A DNA stretch of 64,000 nucleotides, from positions 310,001 through 374,000 of the forward strand of contig NC_015500.1 of the NCBI RefSeq assembly GCF_000212415.1, given 5' to 3'. Shown here piece after piece: positions 56,606 through 64,000 of this stretch. The position numbers and the translations under genes were made by a program. Under the pieces are notes generated by a model. It was not told the origin of the DNA. It was given only the letters and a program-made list of their open reading frames with translations, and searched no databases. How positions within the stretch are numbered: the first letter of the stretch is position 1; each line of letters starts with the position of its first letter. The stretch comes from Treponema brennaborense DSM 12168. Its GTDB lineage: Bacteria > Spirochaetota > Spirochaetia > Treponematales > Treponemataceae.

Positions 56606-56702
56606 AAGAAGATCCGGCCGTTACCGAAATTTTCCTGAACGATTAAGAGTGTATGCCGCCTAAGATTTCCGGGGCAAAGACTTGTTTGCCCGCGGCCGGT
56701 TT
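56606..56702. repeat. 97-bp direct repeat, right copy
   Basis: Identical to 55807-55903. This copy repeats the 3' end of the MgtC-like gene without the rest of it, and supplies the -35 box of the following HAD gene's promoter. Confidence 0.95.
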
Positions 56703-56710
56703 GATATACT
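56682..56710 (+). promoter_or_regulatory. promoter of the HAD phosphatase gene, apparently leaderless
   Basis: TTGTTT (56682-56687), a 17-base spacer and TATACT (56705-56710) are followed by six bases and the ATG. The -35 box lies within the right copy of the 97-bp repeat. Confidence 0.5.
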
Positions 56711-56716
56711 CGCCGT

Positions 56717-57559
56717 ATGAATTACAATAAATTACCCGCGGAAAAACTGCGGGCGGGCATAATCGCGATCGACCTCGACGATACGCTTTTGAAAGAAGAT
56801 CTTTCGATTTCGGATTATACGGTGAGCGTTCTGCAGCGCGCCGCCGACGCCGGTATATACGTAACGCTTTGTTCCGGCCGTACCGACAACGCGATTCTGC
56901 CGTACGTGCGCCGGCTCGATCTTGCCGGAAAAGAGCAGGGACGGTATATCATCGCGCAGAACGGCGCCTCCGTTTCCGACCTGCACACGCGCCGTGAAAT
57001 TTTTTCACGGACGGTCGATCCCGAATTGCTGATATACGCGCATCGCGCGGCGGCCGAACGGGGAATGTTCAGCGAAGTATACGATGCGTCGACCATTTAC
57101 GTTCCGGCAGACAACGAGTGGACTCAAACGGACGTCAAGCTCAGCGGGCTGAAAATGCAGGTAGTTCCCGAATACGAAGCGCTTCTGGGTAAAGGGCATC
57201 CCAAAATGGTGATTCCCGGTGATCCTGCGGAAATCCAGCTGCTGCAGGCTGCGCTGAAAGCGGCGATCGGCGATAAATGCGTTATTTTTACCAGCAAACC
57301 GTATTTTCTCGAAATCCTGCCGTATAACTGCGGTAAGGGCGAAGCGCTCGAATGGCTGTCAGACCGGCTTGCTATCCCGCGCAGCCGAACCATGTCGTTC
57401 GGAGACAGCATGAACGACGAGTCCATGATCCGGTATGCCGAACAGAGCGTTGCCATGTGCAACGGGCTCGACGCAATCAAGGAACTCGCCCGGTACGTAA
57501 CCGAATATTCGCACAATGAAGACGGTTTGGCGCGCTTTATCGAAAAATATGTGCTATAA
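56717..57559 (+). CDS. Cof-type HAD-IIB phosphatase
   Basis: A 280-residue haloacid-dehalogenase-superfamily phosphatase with all four motifs: nucleophile IAIDLDDTLL (motif I), LCSGRTDN (motif II), the lysine in GHPKMVIPG or GKGEALEWL (motif III region) and MSFGDSMNDESMI (motif IV). The large C2-type cap between about 90 and 190 places it in the Cof/IIB group, which dephosphorylates sugar phosphates and phosphorylated cofactors. The substrate is unknown. It starts directly behind a promoter without a ribosome binding site; the next gene begins eight bases after its stop. Confidence 0.9.
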   Translation: MNYNKLPAEKLRAGIIAIDLDDTLLKEDLSISDYTVSVLQRAADAGIYVTLCSGRTDNAILPYVRRLDLAGKEQGRYIIAQNGASVSDLHTRREIFSRTVDPELLIYAHRAAAERGMFSEVYDASTIYVPADNEWTQTDVKLSGLKMQVVPEYEALLGKGHPKMVIPGDPAEIQLLQAALKAAIGDKCVIFTSKPYFLEILPYNCGKGEALEWLSDRLAIPRSRTMSFGDSMNDESMIRYAEQSVAMCNGLDAIKELARYVTEYSHNEDGLARFIEKYVL

Positions 57560-57560
57560 T
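57552..57560 (+). promoter_or_regulatory. extended -10 promoter, apparently leaderless
   Basis: TGCTATAAT is an extended -10 element with a perfect TATAAT, overlapping the stop codon of the HAD gene; seven bases later comes the ATG at 57568. No Shine-Dalgarno sequence and no clear -35 box are seen. Confidence 0.5.
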
Positions 57561-57567
57561 AACCGAT

Positions 57568-58536
57568 ATGGAAACCATTCCGTTAAACACTGATTCTTCG
57601 CCAAACGCTGTCCTCGACCTGCTGTTCAAGCTCAAAGTGAAAGACGTCATGTCCGCTCCCGTGCTTACCGCCGGTGCGGGTGATTCGCTGCGTTCTATTC
57701 AGCTGCGGATGAAGCGGAAAAACATCACCGGTATGCCGATCGTCGCGGGGAACCGTTTAGTCGGCATCGTTTCCATGGACGATATCGTAAACGCGTTCGA
57801 CGGCGGCTGGATAGACGACCGTGCCGAAGCGCACATGACGCGCGACATCATCGTGCTTCAGGAAACCATGTCCGTTTCGTTTTGCGTTTCGTATTTCAAT
57901 AAATACGGCTTCGGCCGTTTTCCGGTGCTGAACGCGGAACACGAACTGACGGGAATCGTTACGGCGTCGGACGTGATTTCCGCGCTGCTCGTTTCGATGA
58001 ACAGTGAAATGGAACGCCTCGAAAACGAAGCGGCCTCGCTCGCACCGGATGCGGAAGCTCGCACCGGATCCGCCGCGGCCGGTACCGCCGGAAATGCGGA
58101 TGATAAAAACGCCGTCCGCGTCGTGGAATTCAAAACGGAACCGTTCAATTTTGAAACGGCCGGAATGGCGTCTACGGAAATAAAGAAACTACTGAAAACG
58201 ATGGGCACCGATCCGTCTTTGGCTCGCCGGATCGGAATTGCAAGCTACGAGCTTGAAATCAATCAGGTGGTGCATTCCTGCGGCGGCGTGATGCGTTATT
58301 TTATTGCTCCCGAAAAACTCGTTATAGAAGCACAGGATACGGGGCCGGGAATTCCCGACGTTGCCAAAGCGCTGACGGAAGGGTTTTCCACCGCCGACGA
58401 CCGTATCCGTGCGCTCGGCTTCGGTGCGGGCATGGGATTGCCGAATACGAAGCGCGTTTCCGATGATTTCGATATAACGTCCGCCCCCGGATCGGGAACG
58501 ACGGTGCACGCGGTGTTCTATTTTAAGAATCCGTGA
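57568..58536 (+). CDS. CBS-pair protein with an RsbW/RsbT-like ATPase domain
   Basis: A 322-residue regulatory protein. Residues about 20-150 are two CBS domains (VKDVMSAPVLTAG...GMPIVAGNRLVGIVSMDD and FPVLNAEHELTGIVTASD), which usually bind adenine nucleotides. After an Ala/Gly-rich linker, residues about 185-322 form a GHKL ATPase of the anti-sigma/serine kinase type with the N-box SYELEINQVVHS, the G1 box AQDTGPGIPD and the G2 box GFGAGMGLPNTKRV. This architecture is found beside DRTGG and PHP genes, often near [FeFe]-hydrogenase genes in anaerobes. The two following genes here are of those types. Confidence 0.85.
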   Translation: METIPLNTDSSPNAVLDLLFKLKVKDVMSAPVLTAGAGDSLRSIQLRMKRKNITGMPIVAGNRLVGIVSMDDIVNAFDGGWIDDRAEAHMTRDIIVLQETMSVSFCVSYFNKYGFGRFPVLNAEHELTGIVTASDVISALLVSMNSEMERLENEAASLAPDAEARTGSAAAGTAGNADDKNAVRVVEFKTEPFNFETAGMASTEIKKLLKTMGTDPSLARRIGIASYELEINQVVHSCGGVMRYFIAPEKLVIEAQDTGPGIPDVAKALTEGFSTADDRIRALGFGAGMGLPNTKRVSDDFDITSAPGSGTTVHAVFYFKNP

Positions 58537-58654
58537 GCCGTTCTTGTTGCCGGAGCCGGCGTTCCCCGGTACGTGTTCGCGGCGTTCTGTTTTCGGAATT
58601 CGAGATCCCGTGTACGCGCTGCGCTGCTTTTCATACGGATCGCAAGGAGGAGTT

Positions 58655-59029
58655 ATGACTGTTTCCCAAATGGCGGAAGCGCTTGAACTGACGTGCGCGG
58701 TTGCCGGAGATGAAGCCCGTCCCGTTCGCGCCGCGTACGCGTCCGATCTGCTGAGCGACGTGATGGGCAACGCGCCGGACGAAGCGGTGCTGATAACCGT
58801 TCAAGCCCACAAAAATACGGTTGCCGTCGCCGTGCTCAAAGACAGCCCGGCGATCATCATCTGCAACGACCGGCCGCTTCCTTCCGATATGAAAGAAGCC
58901 TGCCGCGCTGAGGGCATCGCGCTGTTCGTAACGCAATGCAGCCAGTTTACGGTCAGCGGCCGGCTGTATCCGCTGCTGTGTGCGGAAAACGGCGCGGATC
59001 AGGCGGATGCCGCGCTGTCCGCGGAATAG
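58655..59029 (+). CDS. DRTGG-like domain protein
   Basis: A 124-residue protein whose ATG at 58655 follows AAGGAGG at four to five bases; an in-frame opening to 58544 is not needed. VSQMAEALELTCAVAGDE, VRAAYASDLLSDVMGNAPDEAVLITVQAH, VAVAVLKDSPAIIICND and AEGIALFVTQCSQFTVSGRLY match stand-alone DRTGG-type proteins, which accompany GHKL ATPases and PHP proteins in anaerobes and are presumed to be ligand-binding regulators. The 3' end of the gene is duplicated in a short tandem repeat. Confidence 0.75.
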   Translation: MTVSQMAEALELTCAVAGDEARPVRAAYASDLLSDVMGNAPDEAVLITVQAHKNTVAVAVLKDSPAIIICNDRPLPSDMKEACRAEGIALFVTQCSQFTVSGRLYPLLCAENGADQADAALSAE

Positions 59030-59100
59030 CTGTCGGTTCGCGGAATAGCTGCTGCTGTTCGCGGAATAGCCGCGCTGTCCGCGGAATAGCTGCCGGTTCG
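59020..59100. repeat. short imperfect tandem repeat, about 20-bp unit, four copies
   Basis: CGCGGAATAGC occurs four times at 59020, 59039, 59060 and 59080. The flanking bases GCCGCGCTGTC and CTG(T/C)CGGTT are also repeated. The first unit is the end of the DRTGG-like gene, including its stop, so the array arose by duplication of that 3' end. Confidence 0.85.
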
Positions 59101-59144
59101 GATTGCGCCGCACTATACTGACGGGATGTTTTGCCGGAGGACGT

Positions 59145-59894
59145 ATGACGATTCTTGCCGATTTTCATATTCATTCGTGCCTTTCGCCGTGCGGCGACTT
59201 GGAAATGTCGCCGTCCGTTATCGCGCGGAAACTTGCGGAAAAAGGCGTCGCACTCGCCGCGCTTACCGATCACAATTCGGCGCTGAACTGTCCCGCGTTC
59301 GCCGTCTCCTGCCGAAAATTCGGCGTACTGCCGCTGTTCGGCATGGAAGTGCAGACGGCGGAAGAAATTCACGTACTCGCCCTGTTTTCTTCGTGCCAAA
59401 CGGCGCTCGACTTCGGGGCGGAATTATATGAAACGCTGCCGCCGGTTTTAAACGATCCGGAAAAAACCGGCGATCAGGTGTACGTTGATGCAGATGAAAA
59501 CATCCTCGGCGAAGTAGAAAAATATCTGATAACGTCGGTTTCTCTTTCTATAGATGAAATCGGCGCGCGGATCCACGGACTCGGCGGCTTATGCATACCG
59601 GCGCACGTGGATCGTCCCGCGTTTTCATTGGTAAGCCAGTTCGGATACGTACCGGCGGCGAAGGACTGGGATGCGCTCGAATTCGTGTGTCCGCGAAATC
59701 CGGTGCCGACCGAAGCGGGTATGGCGCCGCCTTCGAGTCTGGGGCTGCCGGTGATTACTTCGTCGGACGCGCACTATCCGGAACACATCGCGCGCCGTGC
59801 GTTCACGCTCGATATCGGAGATTTGCCGCTGACCGGACCGGACGGCGCGGTCAGTCTGGACACGGTGCGTGCGGCGCTCAAACGGCTGACGTGA
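59145..59894 (+). CDS. PHP-domain metal-dependent phosphoesterase
   Basis: A 249-residue protein of the polymerase-and-histidinol-phosphatase superfamily. Metal ligands appear in order: ADFHIHSCLSPCG (HxH), LTDHNS, GMEVQT, PAHVDRP and SSDAHYPEHI. The family hydrolyses phosphoesters, including 5'-nucleotide and sugar phosphates. The start at 59145 has GGAGG at four bases. It follows the CBS-ATPase and DRTGG-like genes in the same direction and is probably part of that set. It converges on the response-regulator gene with 15 bases between stops. Confidence 0.9.
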   Translation: MTILADFHIHSCLSPCGDLEMSPSVIARKLAEKGVALAALTDHNSALNCPAFAVSCRKFGVLPLFGMEVQTAEEIHVLALFSSCQTALDFGAELYETLPPVLNDPEKTGDQVYVDADENILGEVEKYLITSVSLSIDEIGARIHGLGGLCIPAHVDRPAFSLVSQFGYVPAAKDWDALEFVCPRNPVPTEAGMAPPSSLGLPVITSSDAHYPEHIARRAFTLDIGDLPLTGPDGAVSLDTVRAALKRLT

Positions 59895-59909
59895 ATTTTC
59901 GGCCCGTTC

Positions 59910-60743
59910 TTACAGGATAAGGGTGTCCCGGTACTGGTTCGGCGTGATGCCGGTATATTTTCTGAAAATGGTGTGGAAGTATTTTTCATCGGAAAATCCG
60001 CATTCATACGCCACGTTGTATATTTTTTTGCCCGGATCCGAGAGCAGTTCTTTTGATTTTTCAATGCGAAAATGATTCAGGTATTCTATAAAGTTCATGC
60101 CGGTCTGCTGTTTGAACAGCTGGCTTAAATAGGCCGGTGATATGAACGATTGCGCGGCTGCGGTTTCGAGCGAAATTTTTTCGGCGTAATGTTGCCTGAT
60201 ATATTTCATGGCCGATTGAATTTGGAGCGATACGCGTTCGGATTTCAGTGCATTCCGAACGGGATTTTCGGGAAAGGCGATGTGGTCGCTTTCCCGCTCG
60301 TCGGCTGAATTCGGTGCGCCGGAATTGTCTTTAAATTTTTTTATCAAGCTGCTGAACAGCTGCCGTTCCTCTTCGATTTCATTTACGGCTTTCAGCACCG
60401 TTCGGACGATTTCTTCAATGCGGCTCGGTTTGAGCAAATAGTCAACCGATTTCAATTCCAGCGCGGTTTTTACAAATTTGAAATCGTCATAGCCGGTGAG
60501 AATGATGTATTTCGTTTTCAGATTATGGGATTTTGCTTTCCGTATGGCGTCGAGCCCGCTCATTCCCGGCATGTTTATATCGATGAGCGCTATGTCGGGG
60601 TTCAGCCGGATCAGTTCTTCATACGTCCGGTTCCCGTCGTATGCTTCGCCGCAGATGGAAATATCGTATTTTTGCCAATTCGGATTGCTGCGCAGTACGG
60701 TGAATTTGTCCAATTCGTCATCCGCGATAAAAAGTGTGTGCAT
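59910..60743 (-). CDS. AraC-type response regulator, YesN-like
   Basis: A 277-residue transcription regulator. The receiver domain occupies about 1-120, with acidic ADDEL, the phosphoacceptor aspartate in ALIDINMPGMSG and the conserved lysine in YLLKPS. The C-terminal ~100 residues hold two helix-turn-helix units of the AraC type (SLETAAAQSFISPAYLSQLFKQ and YNVAYECGFSDEKYFHTIFRK). It is slightly short for YesN-type regulators, mostly in the linker. Such regulators control nearby sugar ABC transporters. AGGAG precedes the ATG, and the gene overlaps the kinase gene by 26 bases. Confidence 0.92.
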   Translation of the reverse strand: MHTLFIADDELDKFTVLRSNPNWQKYDISICGEAYDGNRTYEELIRLNPDIALIDINMPGMSGLDAIRKAKSHNLKTKYIILTGYDDFKFVKTALELKSVDYLLKPSRIEEIVRTVLKAVNEIEEERQLFSSLIKKFKDNSGAPNSADERESDHIAFPENPVRNALKSERVSLQIQSAMKYIRQHYAEKISLETAAAQSFISPAYLSQLFKQQTGMNFIEYLNHFRIEKSKELLSDPGKKIYNVAYECGFSDEKYFHTIFRKYTGITPNQYRDTLIL

Positions 60744-62595
60744 TTCCCGTCTCCTGTTTTACCGGTTCAAAAGGCAGCGTCAATTCGATTCGTGTTCCCG
60801 TGCCGGGATCGCTGCTGATAGTGAGCGTGTACGTGTTGCCGTAATATAACTTCAGCCGCTCCCTGATGTTTTTTATGGCGTAATTCGAGCTTCCTTTCCG
60901 TTCGCTGCCGTCCTGAAAAACGTTTGAATCCGTCAAAAGCGAGTTTAAAACCGCCGGATCGATTCCCGTTCCGTTATCGCCGATCAGGAAAAAAATGCCT
61001 TCGCTTGTCAGCGTACCGCACAGCGAAACGGTTACGGTGTACGAAGTATTGCAGGCTGCGTGTACGATTGCGTTTTCGACGAACGGCTGCAATATGAGTT
61101 TGGGAATCAGAAAATCGTATACGGTTTCATCTATATCCGGCTGAAAATCGAACCTGTTGTGAGAAATCGTTTTTTGAAGTTTTACGTAATGGGAAATCAG
61201 TTCGATTTCGTTTTTTACGTACGTCAATTCGTTTCCGCGGTTAAGAGTCAATCGGAAAAGGCGTGAAAGCGAGTAAATGACGGACGAAACGTCTTTTTCA
61301 CCCGCGTTCAGGCATTTCCAATAAATCGTATCGAGGGTGTTGTACAGAAAATGCGGGTTTATTTGCGACACAAGTGCTTTAAGTTCCGCCTCGCGTTCGC
61401 TGATTTGCAGACGGTACACGGTGTTGATTTGATAGTTGAGTTTATTCATGAGGCTGTTGTATTCGTTTGCGAGCGTACCGATTTCGTCGGTGCGGCGGAT
61501 GTCGACTATTCGGGAGAAATTCCCTTCTTTTGCAGCCGTGATGGATTCGAGCAGCCGGTTCAGCGGGTTCGTAATGAGTTTGCCTGAAAAAACGGCGGCA
61601 AACGTAAAAATAAGCAAAATGCAGACGGCGCTGATAAGAAACAGAATCAGGACGTTGTTCATGTTCTGCATTGCGTCCGTAATCCGAGTTAATCCGATAA
61701 TATACGCGTTGCAGGATTTGATATGATATTTTGCAACTATGCAGGTTTCTCCGTTAAACCGGACGTATTCTCCGGCGGATACGGACTGCGGATCTATGAT
61801 TGACGTTTCGCCGTTTCGTTTCCGGACGTACGTATACGTCGGCGGCGTTTCCGCCGTACCGAGCACCGTTCCACCTTCCGTAATGAAAAAGACCGTTTGC
61901 CGTGATTTTTGGCTCGATTCGGCAAAAAACGCTTCCTGAATGGTGCTGAAATCGACGCAAATGGTCAGAAATCCTTCCGGCTTGTACGTGTTCGTGTTCA
62001 TAACGGCGCGGATGAGGGCGAGTTTCGGCCGCGTTCCGGCGGCGGATACGACGGTTGAGTCTTGCGGTATGATCATCCATATAGGCGCTCCCAGCTTTGC
62101 GGCCGCCTGCTCATACGGCGCCGCGTTCCGTATTTGTTCATACGGGTATCCTTCCGTTCCGCCGTCCCTGCTCACGTATAGCGTATAGCCGTTTTTCGCG
62201 GTAAACGATACGAAACTGACGTAATCGTTTGAAACGAGCGTATTGAACGACAGGAGCGACGCCGCGTCGAGTTTCGATTTTGCGGCTGCGTCCATATTCA
62301 GAAGTTTCGATTCGGGAAATTGGAGAATATCCTGCGTGTTTTGATTCAATATCAAATACGTCGACGTTCCGTAAATCGTTTCCTGCAAAAACGTGATGTT
62401 CTGTCCGATCGATTCGAGCGACTGCTGATACACGGCGGCAGTCTGTTCTCCGGTATTTTTACGGTAAATGAATACGAACGTCGTCCACATGACGATAATG
62501 GCGGTAAAGAGAATAATGCAGATGCAGATTGATATTTGGGATTTAAGCGGTCGGCTTAACAAAAACGCTTTGATTCTCCGATTCGTTCGTATCAT
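60718..62595 (-). CDS. sensor histidine kinase, YesM-like
   Basis: A 625-residue membrane kinase: a helix at about 20-42, a large extracytoplasmic sensor (about 45-305, dCACHE-like), a second helix (about 308-330), a HAMP segment (GKLITNPLNRLLESITAAK), a coiled coil and a kinase core. The core has the phosphorylated histidine in SQINPHFLYNTLDTIYW, the N-box LILQPFVENAIVHA and the G-box GDNGTGI. This is the His_kinase/HATPase pairing of YesM-type sensors that respond to sugars. Start and promoter are adjacent, without a ribosome binding site. Divergent from the sugar-binding protein gene, which is a likely target. Confidence 0.93.
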   Translation of the reverse strand: MIRTNRRIKAFLLSRPLKSQISICICIILFTAIIVMWTTFVFIYRKNTGEQTAAVYQQSLESIGQNITFLQETIYGTSTYLILNQNTQDILQFPESKLLNMDAAAKSKLDAASLLSFNTLVSNDYVSFVSFTAKNGYTLYVSRDGGTEGYPYEQIRNAAPYEQAAAKLGAPIWMIIPQDSTVVSAAGTRPKLALIRAVMNTNTYKPEGFLTICVDFSTIQEAFFAESSQKSRQTVFFITEGGTVLGTAETPPTYTYVRKRNGETSIIDPQSVSAGEYVRFNGETCIVAKYHIKSCNAYIIGLTRITDAMQNMNNVLILFLISAVCILLIFTFAAVFSGKLITNPLNRLLESITAAKEGNFSRIVDIRRTDEIGTLANEYNSLMNKLNYQINTVYRLQISEREAELKALVSQINPHFLYNTLDTIYWKCLNAGEKDVSSVIYSLSRLFRLTLNRGNELTYVKNEIELISHYVKLQKTISHNRFDFQPDIDETVYDFLIPKLILQPFVENAIVHAACNTSYTVTVSLCGTLTSEGIFFLIGDNGTGIDPAVLNSLLTDSNVFQDGSERKGSSNYAIKNIRERLKLYYGNTYTLTISSDPGTGTRIELTLPFEPVKQETGNAHTFYRG

Positions 62596-62601
62596 GATTC
62601 G

Positions 62602-62630
62602 ATTATAGCCGTGCTCCCGTTATACTTCAA
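62602..62630 (-). promoter_or_regulatory. promoter of the sensor kinase gene, apparently leaderless
   Basis: On the minus strand TTGAAG, a 17-base spacer and a perfect TATAAT are followed by six bases and the ATG at 62595. Confidence 0.6.
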
Positions 62631-62749
62631 GAAAGAAAAAGACGAATCCGAAAATATTGGAATAAATCGAAAAATCGTCTACTTACAGGAGCGGAATCGG
62701 CTTATATACTTACCCTATAGTCATGATTCATGATAAAGGAGGCTTTTGC

Positions 62750-64000
62750 ATGAAAAAGTATGTTAAAACGGCTGCCGTGATAGTGATGTCACTGGTTCTG
62801 CTCGTTCCCGTGTTCGCCGGCGGAGGTAAGGATTCTTCCGGCAGCGCGAACGGTGTTACGACACTCAGATTTTTTTCCAATCTGCCGGATCGGTCGTCGA
62901 ATATGGGGCTGCTGGAACAGACGCTGCTGGACGAATATCAGAAGGCGAATCCGAACGTGAAGATTGTCGTTGAAGCGCTGCAGGACGAACCGTATAAACA
63001 GAAGTTCAAAGCGTATATGGCCGGAAACAATCTGCCGGACATATTCGCGGTATGGGGTCAGCCGTCGTTTTTTGAGCCGGTAATGAAAGAAGGTTACGCT
63101 GCCGAATTGGATCCTTCCGTATACTCGGCGTACGCTTTTGTAAACGGTTCTTTAAATGGTTTTTCTTATGACGGTAAATTGTACGGACTGCCGCGCAATA
63201 CGGATATGATGGTTGTGTTTTACAACGCGAAATTGTTTGCCGATAACGGCATCGCCGTTCCGCAAACCGTACCGGAACTGATTGCCGCCGCAAAAAAATT
63301 CAAGGCAAAGGGAATCGCACCGATTTCCATGGACGGCAAAGACGCGTGGCCGCTGGCAATTCTCTATCACGATCTCGTAATGAAACGGAACGGCGACGAC
63401 CGCGCTATCCGCGACGCGTTGGCAAAAAAGGATTTCAATTCTCCCGTTTTGCTGCAGGCTGCCAAAGATCTGGTCGAATTGGTTGACGGCGGAGTTTTCC
63501 AAACAGGATTCGTTTCCGCCGATTACGGTGCGTCGCAGAATATCTTTTCACAAGGCAAAGCCGCGATGTATTATATGGGATCATGGGAAATGGGAATGGC
63601 GACGAACGACGCTTTTTCCGCCGAGTTCAAGGAAAATCTTGCCGTCATGAACTTCATGAGCATTCCCGGCTCGGTCGGCAGACAAACCGATATGATGGCG
63701 TGGAACGGCGGCGGATACGCCGTGTCCGGCAAATCGTCCAATAAAACCGAAGCCGTTAAACTGCTTGATTACATGATGCTTCCCGAAAACTGGACGAAAC
63801 ACGCGTGGCAGCAGGGGCTCGGATTCCCCGGTCAGAAGTTTGACGCTTTCCTTTCCGGAACTGAAACCGATGTGCAGAAAACGCTGGTAACCGTTTTGGG
63901 TTCGGCCACGAACACGAGCGGTACGCCGATTAACGACAGCGCAACCGCCGTTTTCAAAACGGAATGTGAAAATGCGGTGCAGGCGCTCGCTGCAAAAATA
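62750..64000 (+). CDS. sugar ABC transporter solute-binding protein, 3' end outside the window
   Basis: The first 417 codons of a family 1 extracellular solute-binding protein. The signal peptide MKKYVKTAAVIVMSLVLLVPVFAGGG has no lipobox cysteine, so a soluble periplasmic protein is expected. Conserved features are TLRFFSNLPD, the YQKANPNVKIVVE opening of the first lobe, FKAYMAGNNLPDIFAVWG, a hinge near NTDMMVVFYNAKLFADNG, and GKAAMYYMGSWEMG. A strong AAAGGAGG lies before the ATG. The transporter permease genes should follow beyond the window. The divergent kinase/regulator pair probably controls it. Confidence 0.93.
   Translation, partial: MKKYVKTAAVIVMSLVLLVPVFAGGGKDSSGSANGVTTLRFFSNLPDRSSNMGLLEQTLLDEYQKANPNVKIVVEALQDEPYKQKFKAYMAGNNLPDIFAVWGQPSFFEPVMKEGYAAELDPSVYSAYAFVNGSLNGFSYDGKLYGLPRNTDMMVVFYNAKLFADNGIAVPQTVPELIAAAKKFKAKGIAPISMDGKDAWPLAILYHDLVMKRNGDDRAIRDALAKKDFNSPVLLQAAKDLVELVDGGVFQTGFVSADYGASQNIFSQGKAAMYYMGSWEMGMATNDAFSAEFKENLAVMNFMSIPGSVGRQTDMMAWNGGGYAVSGKSSNKTEAVKLLDYMMLPENWTKHAWQQGLGFPGQKFDAFLSGTETDVQKTLVTVLGSATNTSGTPINDSATAVFKTECENAVQALAAKI

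Noticed and set aside
55807-56702. 97-bp repeats as attL/attR of a prophage or integrative element
   Set aside because: No integrase, tRNA target or phage gene is present; the insert holds only the toxin-antitoxin pair.

Overview
The window looks like part of a spirochaete chromosome, most likely an oral or animal-associated Treponema. Pointers are the TPR lipoproteins, the solute-binding protein whose signal peptide ends in an AGGGK-type sequence, the fused CMP-aminoethylphosphonate synthase/transaminase known from Treponema denticola, and several Wzi-like outer-membrane barrels. The species cannot be fixed from the sequence alone. Hand counts of single 60-base lines give about 58% GC in the housekeeping part (line 49081) but 17-32% GC between about 12.1 and 15.7 kb, so the middle of the surface-glycan locus is compositionally foreign.

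Layout. 1-1.6 kb: the start of one gene and an amber-interrupted coiled-coil gene. 1.8-6 kb: proS, an exported protein and a GerMN-domain protein. 6.1-10.5 kb (minus strand): a three-gene 2-aminoethylphosphonate pathway (PEP mutase, phosphonopyruvate decarboxylase, CMP-AEP synthase fused to AEP transaminase). 10.7-40.6 kb: a large surface-polysaccharide locus with three outer-membrane barrel genes, a glycyl-radical enzyme plus its activase, a Wzx-type flippase, UDP-galactopyranose mutase, UDP-glucose dehydrogenase, many glycosyltransferases, a WecE-like sugar transaminase followed by an ArnC/ArnE/ArnF/GT-C-like lipid-sugar module, a YidC-sulfatase fusion and a TagB/F-like polyol-phosphate transferase. 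40.6-42.1 kb: a diguanylate cyclase broken by a 23-base-type deletion. 42.1-47.3 kb: ppk, ppx and a glycoside hydrolase. 47.4-55.8 kb: a GatB-asparaginase fusion lacking catalytic residues, a membrane-anchored protein, a TPR lipoprotein, a TraB-family protein and an MgtC/SapB-like protein. 55.8-56.7 kb: a PIN toxin-antitoxin cassette bracketed by perfect 97-bp direct repeats. 56.7-59.9 kb: a HAD phosphatase and a CBS-HATPase / DRTGG-like / PHP gene set. 59.9-64 kb: a YesN/YesM-type two-component pair divergent from a sugar-binding protein that runs off the window.

How it fits together: the minus-strand phosphonate genes should make CMP-AEP, an activated headgroup for a glycan or lipid. The plus-strand locus builds nucleotide sugars (UDP-Galf, UDP-GlcA, a dTDP-4-amino-6-deoxyhexose), assembles them, and exports them by Wzx and by an undecaprenyl-phosphate monosaccharide route. 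The YidC-sulfatase fusion and the TagB/F-like enzyme suggest a phospho- or phosphono-polyol modification. No initiating sugar-phosphate transferase and no certain Wzy polymerase were recognised.

A recurring signal is that eight genes have a sigma70-type promoter whose -10 box ends only 6-9 bases before the ATG, with no Shine-Dalgarno sequence, which implies leaderless transcripts. No tRNA, rRNA, CRISPR array or insertion sequence was recognised.
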